Shown here in pieces: positions 7,521 to 15,903 of a DNA stretch of 64,000 nucleotides; position 1 is the first letter of the stretch; every line of letters begins with the position of its first letter. The translations under genes and the position numbers were made by a program. Location of the stretch: the NCBI GenBank assembly GCA_000632805.1, contig CP007444.1, positions 4,390,772 to 4,454,771 of the forward strand, read 5' to 3'. The notes under the pieces are model-generated. The model was not told the DNA's origin, did no database searches, and saw only the letters and a list, made by a program, of their open reading frames with translations. The stretch is from Dyella jiangningensis (GTDB lineage: Bacteria; Pseudomonadota; Gammaproteobacteria; Xanthomonadales; Rhodanobacteraceae).

Positions 7521-9287
7521 TCAATGACCCGGCAGCAGGCTGCTGTCCGGTGAACCGTCGGGATGCGCGAACCACGAGACGTGGTTGCTGCCACCCATGC
7601 AGCCCTTGCCGCTGTCGTAGCTGGCCAGCGCTCCCGCCTTGGTGGTCAGCGAGGTCCGGTAGCAACCGCCCAGCGAATCGCGGAAATCGAAGGTCTGCAC
7701 ACTCTGCTGGCCGCTATGGCTGGCAAGCGCGCCGCTGGCGTTGAAGACCAGCGTGTCGGCGCTGTCGACGGTGTTCTCCACCTTCGCGTTGTAGACCCTG
7801 ATTCCCATCAACCGCTTGTCGAGATGCTGCGAGTAGCCCTGGTGCACCGTGGAGGCCGCGCTGATGCTGCCGTCGCTTCCCGTCTGCTGGTTGTAGTCGA
7901 GCGTGAAGGGATAGCTGAAGTGCTGGCTCTGCTGTGCAGTCAGCAGTTTGCCGAGGCGGCTCTCGCTCATGCTGTTGGACCACGTGCGCTGCCAGGTCTG
8001 CTGGCGATAAGTCGTGGTGTTGATGGTGAACGACTGACGGTCGTCGAAACCCACGTGCTGCGTCACCGTACTCGTCACGCGCCCATGCGAGGTATTGGCG
8101 TAACCCTCGATCACGAAATCGCGCTTCAGCGCCGTGGTGATGTCGCCCGAGACATTGCCGCCGCTGTCCGTGGCAAGCGTGCTGCCGATGGTCGGCGCCG
8201 GCGCCTGGCCCACCAGCGTGTTGCGCACGATCTGACCGGTGACCTGCTTGGCGTGCGCATCGCGATAGACCAGCAGCGTCGCGGTGGCGGAGAAGTAGCC
8301 GTGCGCGCCGGCGACCTGCAAGGCCACTTCATGCGGGTTGCCGTCGCTGAGCTGGCCAGCGAACGGCGTGAGGTCCACGCGATACGGCATGAAGTTCAGG
8401 GCCTGCACGCCGGGTGTGGGCCGCCACAGGTACGGATCGATGCCACCGGTGTAGATCCACGGATATACCGGCGCCACGCCGGCCGGCTGGCCATCGATGC
8501 TGATCTCCGCCTCGCGGAAATTCCCGCCGCCGCATTCCTCGGCCTGGGCGGCATATTCGTCGGGCACGCAGGTGTACCAGAACTCGTCGCCGCCCTGGCT
8601 CTGCGTGAACACGTCGAGGTAGGCGCGTTCCACATTGGTCGGCAGCGTGAGCGTCCTGGCGAGCTTGTCGTTCGGCGTGTTCAACGATGCCGTGCCACCG
8701 ATCGGGTCGGCGCCCAAGGGATAGACCGCATCCGGCACATTGGCTGCACGCGCCGCCGGCGTCGCCGGATAGAACAGCAGGCGTGCGCTGCCATGGATCA
8801 CGCCGGTGTAAGTGCTGTTGACCAAGTTGCCGATCACCGCCTGGCCCTGGCCAGCGTTGCGCAACAGCGCCGAGTAGTCGGTGAGATCGCGCTCCACGTG
8901 CCACGCCGGCGACACCGCAGCCGACGGCTCCTGCGTGGTGCCGAAATAGAGGTTCACGCCCGCGAGCCAAAGCGTCGCCGTGCGGTCGTACTGGCGGCCG
9001 GCCGTCACCGAGAAATCCGCTTCAAGCACCACCTTCGCCCATGCACCGTTGCACGATGCGGGCGGCGCATAGCTGTAGGGCCTTGCGCTGAAATCGTCGA
9101 AACTTACGTTGGTGAACAACGTCACCACGCACGGCTGCCCCGGCGGCCGCGGCACCGAAGGATCCGCCACGACGACATTGTTCGAACCGATCACCGGATC
9201 CGCACTGGCCTGCGCGGACACGCCGCCCAGCAGAACCAGCAACGCAGCCATCGCGAAACGATGGCAGACAAACCCCCAAGGCACCAT
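7521..9287 (-). CDS. Secreted peptide-N-glycosidase A-like amidase (PNGase A family)
   Basis: A 588-residue protein with a signal peptide (about residues 1-28, ending VSAQASA), then VTLFTNVSFDDFSARPYSYAPP and a long beta-rich body with a WHVERDLTDYSALL segment. These features match peptide-N4-(N-acetyl-beta-glucosaminyl)asparagine amidase A proteins, first known from plants and fungi, which release N-glycans from glycoproteins. The predicted site of action is the periplasm or outside the cell. ATG 9287 has GGGGAGA just upstream, so it is chosen over an earlier start at 9332. Family membership is recalled from sequence pattern, and activity is inferred. It stands alone on the minus strand, next to a TonB-like gene but with no glycan-uptake genes beside it. 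Confidence 0.75.
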   Translation of the reverse strand: MVPWGFVCHRFAMAALLVLLGGVSAQASADPVIGSNNVVVADPSVPRPPGQPCVVTLFTNVSFDDFSARPYSYAPPASCNGAWAKVVLEADFSVTAGRQYDRTATLWLAGVNLYFGTTQEPSAAVSPAWHVERDLTDYSALLRNAGQGQAVIGNLVNSTYTGVIHGSARLLFYPATPAARAANVPDAVYPLGADPIGGTASLNTPNDKLARTLTLPTNVERAYLDVFTQSQGGDEFWYTCVPDEYAAQAEECGGGNFREAEISIDGQPAGVAPVYPWIYTGGIDPYLWRPTPGVQALNFMPYRVDLTPFAGQLSDGNPHEVALQVAGAHGYFSATATLLVYRDAHAKQVTGQIVRNTLVGQAPAPTIGSTLATDSGGNVSGDITTALKRDFVIEGYANTSHGRVTSTVTQHVGFDDRQSFTINTTTYRQQTWQRTWSNSMSESRLGKLLTAQQSQHFSYPFTLDYNQQTGSDGSISAASTVHQGYSQHLDKRLMGIRVYNAKVENTVDSADTLVFNASGALASHSGQQSVQTFDFRDSLGGCYRTSLTTKAGALASYDSGKGCMGGSNHVSWFAHPDGSPDSSLLPGH

Positions 9288-9672
9288 GACGTTCTCCCCA
9301 CGACGTGCCCCCTGCCGCGCGCACGCTAGCACAGCGGCGTATGGGTGTGGACGTCCAAACGAGAATCGGACACCCGGCGTTTCGAATCGTGATCACGGCC
9401 CGGTTTCGGTGGCCGTGAAGAAGCCGTCATTCGCCGGGATGGCAACCTTTCAAGTCACCCCGCGGACCTACGGAAGCGAAGTCACTGTCGAGGGCACGCG
9501 CAATGCACGTGAGATTGACGGGCGCCGTGTCTAAATTAAAAACGTTCTGACTGTTTCGCTCGCAAGTTAGGCATGTCCCTGTCGGGTCATGCTTGGTTCG
9601 CCGTTCCAGTGGAACCCTCCCGGGTTGCGGCGAAGGCGTTGGTTGACGATCGCTCCTCTCGGGGGCACCACG
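9288..9672. other. 385-base divergent intergenic region
   Basis: This gap separates the leftward PNGase A-like gene from the rightward outer-membrane protein gene. It holds one GGACGTCCAAACG site (9349-9361) and an AT-rich patch near 9531-9552 that could serve the rightward promoter. I find no convincing gene in it; the open frames crossing it continue antisense into the PNGase A-like gene. Confidence 0.55.
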
Positions 9673-10626
9673 ATGTCATCGAACGTACTTGGGGCGGCCG
9701 CAGCGTCGTTGCTGGCTTTGGCCATGGCGATGCCTGCGCTGGCCGCCGATCAGGATGCCGACGCCGTCGGCATGACGGCCTCGTATGGCAGATCTCCCGG
9801 CGCCCTGGCGTTGTATGGTTCGCCGGGCCGTTTTCGTTTGACCACTTATGCACCGGCTTCCCTTGCCTCCACGAGTGCTTCGTTACAGGCGACGCTGGGG
9901 GCGATGGGTCTTTCGGATGGGCGCATGCTTCCGGACACCGGCTACCTGCAGGTGGCCTCCAGAACCTTCGGTCGCTGGACGTTCGCCTCGGCGGTCGCCA
10001 TGACAGATACAGCGCCGCCGGCCACGGCGGCGCCAGCAGCGTGGGACGCACCCCGGTGGGCGGACGTGGGCGATCCCTCGTTCGTTGACTTCACCCCGTT
10101 CTCGGCGAGCTATCGCATCAGCGCGACCGACCGCATCGCGGTGTCGTTGCAGATGGGCATGCAAAACAAGCCATCACGTGCGGCCCGGCTCATGGCGGCC
10201 AGCGCGAACATCTGGACGCTGATGCCCAAGGTCGCCTACACCAAGGTGATGCCTTCGTCCGACACTGATGCGTCGACCGTGGTGGCCGTGGGCAGCTTCT
10301 CGCGATCGGCGGTCGCCAACTACCAGAATGTCGCCGTTGGCCGCATCGAGGCGCTGGTGATGCATCGAAATGGCAGCGGCTGGGGCTATGGCGGCGTGGC
10401 CGCGCTGATCCAACAGCCGTATATGGACTTCAACCCGGCGCCAGGAAAACCGCCGGGTATGGATGCGAACAGCGGGCTCGCCATGGGCGTCGGCCCACAG
10501 ATCAGCTGGAGCAGCCGATGGCTGGGCAGCGGCGTCGAGTTCCAGTGCCGCTGGATCTACGAGTTCCGTACGCCTACCGGGCACCCCGACCAGCCGATGC
10601 TGCTCTCGGCCACGCTGCACCTTTGA
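9673..10626 (+). CDS. Putative outer-membrane beta-barrel protein (SphA/MetA-pathway porin type)
   Basis: A 317-residue protein starting MSSNVLGAAAASLLALAMA with a clear signal peptide ending PALAADQ. The rest is made of alternating amphipathic beta strands and ends SATLHL, as expected of a barrel with a terminal hydrophobic strand. Segments such as WTLMPKVAYTKVMP and FNPAPGKPPGMDANSG recall proteins annotated as SphA-family or putative MetA-pathway transporters. That assignment is tentative. ATG 9673 is chosen because GGGGGC lies upstream and a proper signal sequence follows. The gene is convergent with aroE, with only 31 bases between the stops. Confidence 0.6.
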   Translation: MSSNVLGAAAASLLALAMAMPALAADQDADAVGMTASYGRSPGALALYGSPGRFRLTTYAPASLASTSASLQATLGAMGLSDGRMLPDTGYLQVASRTFGRWTFASAVAMTDTAPPATAAPAAWDAPRWADVGDPSFVDFTPFSASYRISATDRIAVSLQMGMQNKPSRAARLMAASANIWTLMPKVAYTKVMPSSDTDASTVVAVGSFSRSAVANYQNVAVGRIEALVMHRNGSGWGYGGVAALIQQPYMDFNPAPGKPPGMDANSGLAMGVGPQISWSSRWLGSGVEFQCRWIYEFRTPTGHPDQPMLLSATLHL

Positions 10627-10657
10627 ACCGCTTTGCCACTGGCTACCGCGGTCGCGA

Positions 10658-11488
10658 TCAGCCGTACCGCTGGCGCAGCTCGCGATACACCGGGTCGGTA
10701 TCCGGCCGCTTGCCGTGCCAAAGTTCAAAGGCGTCGGCGGCGGTTTCCACCAGCATGCCGAGGCCGTCGAATGCATAGCGCGCGCCGGCCGTGCGCGCCC
10801 AGGCGAGGAAGTCGGTCGCGGCCTTGCCGTAGGAAAGGTCGTAACAGAGCGCGCGGTTGCCGACGATGGCGAAGGGCAGGTCGAGCGAACGGCCGAGCAC
10901 GCCGGCGGACGTAGCGTTGACAATCAGGTCAAAGGCGCCGAGATCGGCGAGGTCTTCCCAGTACCGCGTATGCGCGCGAGCGGGATCGCCGATGGCATCG
11001 GCGAGCGCATCGGCGCTTTCGGGCGTGCGATTGACGATGGTGAGCGTTTCCACGCCTGCATCGAGCAACGACCACGCAACGCCATGCGCCGCGCCGCCCG
11101 CGCCCAGCAGAAGGGCGGTGTGCCCGCGCAGGTCGACCTGATGGCGTTCGGTGATGTCACGCACCATGCCGTCGCCATCCGTATTGTGCGCCGCTAGACG
11201 TCCACCCACCCGAGCCGTGAGCACGTTCGCACTGCCTGCGCGGCTGGCGGCTTCACTGCGCTCGTCGGCCAGCGCGAAAGCCGCTGCCTTGTGCGGCAGG
11301 GTGACGTTGGCGCCCAAGCCACCATCGGCGAAAAAGCGACGCACGGCGGCTTCGAACTCAGCCGGCGAGGCATCGATGGTGCGGTACTCCAGCTCCAGCC
11401 CGAACTGGCGGGCGAAGGCCTGGTGGATCTGCGGCGACAGCGAATGGTTGATGGGATGGCCGAACACCGCGAACTGTCCTGCACTCAT
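10658..11488 (-). CDS. aroE: Shikimate dehydrogenase
   Basis: A 276-residue protein, standard length, starting MSAGQFAVFGHPINHSLSPQ with the shikimate-binding NHSLSP motif. The catalytic lysine is in NVTLPHKAAAF, and the NADP-binding glycine motif is LLGAGGAAHG. It reduces 3-dehydroshikimate to shikimate in aromatic amino-acid synthesis in the cytoplasm. The start has AGGAG five bases upstream. It is transcribed leftwards, alone, and convergent with the outer-membrane protein gene. Confidence 0.96.
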   Translation of the reverse strand: MSAGQFAVFGHPINHSLSPQIHQAFARQFGLELEYRTIDASPAEFEAAVRRFFADGGLGANVTLPHKAAAFALADERSEAASRAGSANVLTARVGGRLAAHNTDGDGMVRDITERHQVDLRGHTALLLGAGGAAHGVAWSLLDAGVETLTIVNRTPESADALADAIGDPARAHTRYWEDLADLGAFDLIVNATSAGVLGRSLDLPFAIVGNRALCYDLSYGKAATDFLAWARTAGARYAFDGLGMLVETAADAFELWHGKRPDTDPVYRELRQRYG

Positions 11489-11654
11489 GCGCGCTCCTAA
11501 CGAGATCGATGCGGCCCGGACGGCCCGGGCGGATCGTCCATTTTACCGGTACCGCCCCGCCGGATGCCCGTCGAACCGCGCCGTGCCTGCCATCGCAGGT
11601 TTTGAGATCACCGCCCGGCACGCTTCGCCCATCGCCACGAACGGACCCGAACCC

Positions 11655-11909
11655 ATGCGCCCGAACGCCTCCATCACCCATCACGAACGCCTGCTCGGCG
11701 GCGCCCTGTTGTGGCTGCTCATGGGCGCCTTCCTGCTGCTCACCACGCTGGTGCCGGTGCATACGGACACGTTCGGCTGGACGCCGGCGTTCTGGCTGGT
11801 TGGCGCGCCGTTGGTCGTGCTGCTGGCGCTGGAGCCCGCCTTGCCGCGCCAGCTGCTGGCCGCGCTTCGCTCGCGCCGCCGCCCGGCAACGCAGCTCATC
11901 TGGAACTGA
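11655..11909 (+). CDS. Small two-helix membrane protein, unknown function
   Basis: An 84-residue protein, MRPNASITHHERLLGGALLW, with two hydrophobic helices at about residues 14-33 and 42-62 and a basic tail (RSRRRPATQLIWN). Both termini are predicted to lie in the cytoplasm. I recognise no family. The reading frame has a plausible membrane profile and ends just before a region of repeats, which argues that it is a real gene, but similar short frames arise by chance in GC-rich DNA. It is divergent from aroE, 166 bases away. Confidence 0.6.
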   Translation: MRPNASITHHERLLGGALLWLLMGAFLLLTTLVPVHTDTFGWTPAFWLVGAPLVVLLALEPALPRQLLAALRSRRRPATQLIWN

Positions 11910-12080
11910 ATTCACCTGGCAGTGGATGCCGCGGCGAGGAACGCCGCGATGGGAAGTCCTGCGATGGCTTGGGATGGCGGGCACCTTCGCAGGTGCGGCG
12001 CGAGGGATCGCGCCGAGTGACGGCAGTCCAGGGACGGACTGCCGGGATCACACCCTGATGCATCTTTCTTTTCGACTCTC

Positions 12081-12186
12081 TGTGAGCCCGCACTCTGTGC
12101 GCGACGAGGTGCGAAGCGGTGACGCGACAACTGACCACAGAGGCAGGAAGGATGTGCCGCGGTCGCGCACAGGGTGCGCTCCCACA
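12081..12186. repeat. REP-like pair, one unit diverged
   Basis: A diverged unit at 12081-12105 (TGTGAGCCCGCACTCTGTGC and following) faces a full unit at 12162-12186 (GTCGCGCACAGGGTGCGCTC and following). The pair sits directly after the stop end of the RimK-like gene. Confidence 0.85.
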
Positions 12187-12194
12187 GGGGTTGC

Positions 12195-13679
12195 CTAGTC
12201 GACGATACCGAGCCGCTTGCGCTCCATGCGTCGCAGGAACTCCTGCATGATGCGGCCGTACAGTTCTTCGCCGAGATAGGCGTCTTCCACGCCGGCATCG
12301 ATCGACGGGTTGTCGTTCACTTCGATCACGACCGGCTTGTCGCCGACCTGCTTGAGGTCCACGCCGTAGAGACCATCGCCCACGGCCTGCGTCGCCTTGA
12401 GCGCCAGCTTCACCACCTCGGCCGGCGCCTCGTTGACGGGTATGGTCTCGAAGCCGCCGGACTTGGCCGTGCCTTTCGCGCCGTGGTTGTAGATCTGCCA
12501 ATGGCCGCGCGACATGTAGTACTTGCACGCGTACAGCGCCTCGTTGTTGAGCACGCCGATGCGCCAGTCGAATTCGGTGTAGACGAACTCCTGCACCAGC
12601 AACAGCGCGCTGTGCTGGAACAGTTCGGCGGTGGCCTTGCCCAGCGCCTCTTCGCTCTCCACCTTCACCACGCCGCGCGAGAACGAGCCGTCGGGAATCT
12701 TCAGCACCAGCGGATAGCCAAGGCGCGCGGCGACGTCCTTCAGGCCCTTGGCGTCGTCGCGATAGAGGATCTCGGTGCGCGGCACCGCGAGCTTGCGCGA
12801 GATCATCAGGTCGTTGAGGAAGATCTTGTTGGTGCAGCGGAGGATCGACGCGGGATCGTCGATCACCACCATGCCTTCGCGTTCGGCACGATGCGCGAAG
12901 CGATAGGTGTGGTTGTCGCTCGCCGTGGTTTCTCGAATGAACAATCCGTCGTATTCCGCAAGGCGCTGGTAATCATTCTTGTTGATCGGATCGACTTCGA
13001 TCCCCAGCTCCTTGCCCGCGCTGATGAAGGATTTGAGCGCCTTCTTGTTCGACGGCGGCATCGCCTCGGCCGGATCGATCAGCATCGCGATGTCGTAGCG
13101 GAACTGCTTGCGCGCCTTGGGCTTGCGCCACAGCTTCTTGCTGAAGCGATCGAGCTCTTCGGCGAACGCGTCTTCCTGCTGGTCCACCAGCGTATGCAGG
13201 CCCACCGGCTTGATCGCGCTCACCTGCCACACGCGGTCGCGCTCGAACTCGATGCGTAGCAGCGGGCAGGGAAACATTTCGAAAACCTGACGCGCAAGAT
13301 CCTGCAGCGCCGGATACGCGGTCTGGCCGAAGTAGACCAGGATGCCGAAGTCCGTGGTGTCGCGTCCGCCGGCCGGCAGGAAGTGCGTGAGCTTGGTGCT
13401 CAGGTCCTCGATATCCAGGCCGTACAACGAACGACGGCGCAGGTCGTTCACCGTGCGCACGGTGGGCATCACGCGATGTCCACGCGCCTCCGCCAACAGT
13501 GAGACGTAATAGCCCGTGCCCAGGTATTTGTAGCTGCGGCACAGGTTGATGACGTGCGTGCGTTCTTCGTCGGCGCCCACCGGCTCTCGCAGGTAGTCCA
13601 TGGCGGTGACGACGTCGACGGAGGGATAGTAGGAACTCCAGTCGGAAGCTTTCTCGACGACGATGACGAGACGAGTCAT
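12195..13679 (-). CDS. RimK-family ATP-grasp protein with N-terminal RLAN domain
   Basis: A 494-residue protein. The first half (MTRLVIVVEKASDWSSYYPS onwards) matches the RimK-like ATP-grasp N-terminal domain; the second half (about residues 270-490) is a RimK-type ATP-grasp ligase with LVLKIPDGSFSRGVVKV and the metal-binding VIEVNDNPSID near the C-terminus. Such enzymes join an amino acid or short peptide to a carboxylate using ATP. RimK itself adds glutamates to ribosomal protein S6, but this long form is different and its substrate is not known. A GNAT acetyltransferase gene is divergent 193 bases away; the pairing of RLAN ligases with GNAT genes has been used to predict modified-peptide synthesis. 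ATG 13679 has GAGG upstream. Confidence 0.88.
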   Translation of the reverse strand: MTRLVIVVEKASDWSSYYPSVDVVTAMDYLREPVGADEERTHVINLCRSYKYLGTGYYVSLLAEARGHRVMPTVRTVNDLRRRSLYGLDIEDLSTKLTHFLPAGGRDTTDFGILVYFGQTAYPALQDLARQVFEMFPCPLLRIEFERDRVWQVSAIKPVGLHTLVDQQEDAFAEELDRFSKKLWRKPKARKQFRYDIAMLIDPAEAMPPSNKKALKSFISAGKELGIEVDPINKNDYQRLAEYDGLFIRETTASDNHTYRFAHRAEREGMVVIDDPASILRCTNKIFLNDLMISRKLAVPRTEILYRDDAKGLKDVAARLGYPLVLKIPDGSFSRGVVKVESEEALGKATAELFQHSALLLVQEFVYTEFDWRIGVLNNEALYACKYYMSRGHWQIYNHGAKGTAKSGGFETIPVNEAPAEVVKLALKATQAVGDGLYGVDLKQVGDKPVVIEVNDNPSIDAGVEDAYLGEELYGRIMQEFLRRMERKRLGIVD

Positions 13680-13872
13680 GACACCTCAGACGGTTGGAAG
13701 TGTCGTCGCGTGGGGAACGAGGCGGCACGGCGCAAGGCCCGCAGTGTGGCACAGGAAAGCGCGGCGCTATGAAGCCGCCCTAAATGCGCCGAAGGTCACG
13801 ATTGCCGCATGCCGGTCCGAGGACTAGAGTGCGCCGCTTGGTCCACTCTGCGCTCGACGGGATCCGCCCCTG

Positions 13873-14346
13873 ATGACCCCCATGCCCGCGACCGCCGCCG
13901 TACGCGTGCGCCGTGCCGAACTCTCCGATCTCGAAGACCTGGTGGCGCTGGAAGAGAGCAGCTTCGCCATCGACCGCCTGAGCCGCGAGCAATATCGCCG
14001 CCACCTCGACAGCGAAACCGCCCAGGTCCTGGTCGCCAGCGCCAACCACCGCCGCTTCCTCGGCACCGCCGTGGTGTTCTTCCGCAAGGGCACGAAGGTC
14101 GCGCGGCTCTATTCCATCGCCACGCACGCTGAGGCTCGCGGCAAGGGCGTGGGCTCGGCTTTGCTGGAAGCCTCCGAGCAACTGGCCAGGCGACGCGGTT
14201 GCAAAGTGCTGCGGCTGGAAGTGCGCACAGACAACGACGCGGCGATCCGCCTGTACGAGCGACTGGGCTACGATCGCATTGGGCGGTATGCGCGGTATTA
14301 CGGTGATGGGGCGGATGCGTGGCGGTATGAGAAGAAGGTGGGGTGA
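13873..14346 (+). CDS. GNAT family N-acetyltransferase
   Basis: A 157-residue protein with the acetyl-CoA-binding motif A visible as IATHAEARGKGVGSALLEAS and the usual C-terminal LYERLGYDRIGRYARYY. The family transfers acetyl from acetyl-CoA to an amine. The substrate cannot be deduced from sequence. It is head-to-head with the RLAN/RimK-like ATP-grasp gene, which suggests a shared control region and possibly a joint pathway. The start at 13873 is taken; an alternative ATG lies three codons in (13882). Downstream begins a 700-base region of repeats. Confidence 0.87.
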   Translation: MTPMPATAAVRVRRAELSDLEDLVALEESSFAIDRLSREQYRRHLDSETAQVLVASANHRRFLGTAVVFFRKGTKVARLYSIATHAEARGKGVGSALLEASEQLARRRGCKVLRLEVRTDNDAAIRLYERLGYDRIGRYARYYGDGADAWRYEKKVG

Positions 14347-14396
14347 GTCCGCGTAAGTGCGCTCGGCACTACCAACGGGAATGGGGCAAGGTTGAT

Positions 14397-14430
14397 CCCT
14401 CTCCCCTCTCTCCCCGGAGGGGAGAGGGAG
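14397..14430. repeat. CCCTCTCC/GGGGAGAGGG hairpin repeat
   Basis: A pyrimidine-rich arm runs into GGA and then GGGGAGAGGG. The sequence after it (AAGTCGGATACCGAGGC) matches the corresponding part of the duplicated element at 14529, so this looks like a partial extra copy of its left end. Confidence 0.7.
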
Positions 14431-14528
14431 AAGTCGGATACCGAGGCATAGAGGATTGGATCGCTTTTTTGTGTGATCGGCGGGGCGATCTTCGTCGAGT
14501 CATTGAAAGCCGCTTCGCTCGACGCTTC

Positions 14529-14887
14529 CGCGAGCACCCACCCCTCACCCCAACCCTCTCCCCGGAGGGGAGAGGGGAGAGTCAGATACCGAGGCGAAGA
14601 ACAGAGCTGCCTTAAGTCCTCTTCGTATCGGCGCGTTGCGGTGTAGCCTCTCCGTTCGAGGTAGTAACGAGCTCACCCCGGCTGGCCTCAGTCGACCGAC
14701 GCTTCTATCCCTCGTATTGCTAAGAGCCTTGGCTCTCAAGGCCGTTTTCTTTGGGTTACTTTTCTTTTGGGCCAGCAAAAGAAAAGTGACTCGAGCTTCC
14801 CACGGGACTAGCTTCGCGTCGCCGGCAGGAGATCGAAACGCCCGCTGCGTAAGCGGCAGGCTCGCGACGGCACAGCAACCGAAGGCC
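14529..14887. repeat. Copy 1 of a ~350-bp duplicated noncoding element
   Basis: The stretch from CGCGAGCACCC to CAACCGAAGG is repeated at 32488-32837 in the same orientation with scattered differences. It contains a CCCTCTCCCC-GGA-GGGGAGAGGG hairpin (14554-14576) and a perfect 12-base stem, ACTTTTCTTTTG (14758-14769) with CAAAAGAAAAGT (14776-14787). No conserved reading frame spans both copies. It could be a mobile noncoding element or a transcribed structured RNA. Confidence 0.85.
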
Positions 14888-14935
14888 ACACGCGCGCTAG
14901 CTACACCGACAACATGCAGCCCGTCGCGAAAGGCC

Positions 14936-15026
14936 GTCGCGCACTGGGTGCGCTCCCACAATAGAAGAGTGGCGATAGTGGGGAGATTGCGGCGAGAGGC
15001 GATCGCGCACTGGGTGCGCTCCTACA
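14936..15026. repeat. Two REP-like units in tandem orientation
   Basis: Units at 14936-14960 (GTCGCGCACTGGGTGCGCTC and following) and 15001-15026 have the same direction, unlike the usual inverted pairs. Both are the CTG variant of the hairpin loop. Confidence 0.85.
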
Positions 15027-15061
15027 TAGGAGCCAGTGAGCGGGCCGGTCGCGCCGGAACC

Positions 15062-15745
15062 TCAGAACGGTTGCGCGATGCGCTGCTCCGTCGCCTCATC
15101 CGGCCGCGCCACCAGTGCCCCCGTGCGCATCAGGCTCACCGTGTAATGCCCCTGGTCCACCAGCGGCAGATACGCGCCGCTGCCGAACAACACATCGACG
15201 TCCGGTACCCAACGCGGATACTGCTTGTGCAGGTCGAGCAGGTCGAAAGCGCCCGCTTCGCGGAAGTCCGTCACGGTGCGCGGCGCATGGGCCTCTTCGT
15301 TGGGGTCGTCATAACGGCCGGACACACGATCGAGGCGGTACAGCGGCGGCAGGCCCGACAGCACGGCGGGCAGCTTCCACTTCAGCACCACCGCCTCCAC
15401 GCGCCATGCATCACCCGCTACCGGCACCTGGCGAATGCTGCCATCCGGCCAGTGCAGGATGAGTTCCCAACGCTGCGGCGAGAGGATGCGGGCGTCGATG
15501 TCCACCACCGGCGTCTCCTCCGACAGCAGGCGATAGCCGCGCAGGGTGAGGCCAAGGCCCGTGAGCACCAGGGTGACCGCGATGCCGATCAGCACCAGCA
15601 CGGTACGTCCCGCCGCGGCCCATTGGCGCCGATGGTCCAGTCGATGGCGCAGGATCACGATCTGCACCAGGGTGAAGAACAGGGCGATCACTGCGAGGAT
15701 CAGCAGGATCGTCGTGGGCAGGCGCAGCAGCGCGGTCCAATCCAT
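15062..15745 (-). CDS. Uncharacterised inner-membrane protein
   Basis: A 227-residue protein starting MDWTALLRLPTTILLILAV. Two membrane helices are seen at about residues 8-30 and 42-66, followed by a soluble part of about 150 residues with ILSPQRWELILHWPDGSIRQ and DVLFGSGAYLPLVDQGHYTV. No catalytic motif or named family is recognised. The start is set at the ATG at 15745; the open frame continues upstream only as shadow sequence of the lipoprotein gene on the other strand. It is divergent from the lptM-like/dapF operon. Confidence 0.72.
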   Translation of the reverse strand: MDWTALLRLPTTILLILAVIALFFTLVQIVILRHRLDHRRQWAAAGRTVLVLIGIAVTLVLTGLGLTLRGYRLLSEETPVVDIDARILSPQRWELILHWPDGSIRQVPVAGDAWRVEAVVLKWKLPAVLSGLPPLYRLDRVSGRYDDPNEEAHAPRTVTDFREAGAFDLLDLHKQYPRWVPDVDVLFGSGAYLPLVDQGHYTVSLMRTGALVARPDEATEQRIAQPF

Positions 15746-15903
15746 CGTCGTTACTTCGGACTTCCGTACCGCGCGGGGCGGCGACCGGGTCATGATAACG
15801 GCAGGCCGGGGGAGAACGTGGCGTGAATGCGCCGTCAGCCGTCTTGCTCGCCACGATTTTGAGGCTTCCCTATACTCCGCCCGTTCCCTACGGAAACCCT
15901 GCG

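Larger units (their letters stand above)
14347..15061. other. 715-base repeat-rich intergenic region
   Basis: No gene is supported here. It holds two CCCTCTCCC/GGGGAGAGGG hairpins (near 14397-14430 and at 14554-14576), the first copy of the 350-base duplicated element (14529-14887), and two REP-like units in the same orientation (14936-14960 and 15001-15026). Open frames through it are made of repeat sequence. Confidence 0.75.

Noticed and set aside
14636..15826. 396-residue frame through the repeat region and across the membrane protein gene
   Set aside because: It is built from the duplicated element, REP units and antisense of the gene at 15062.
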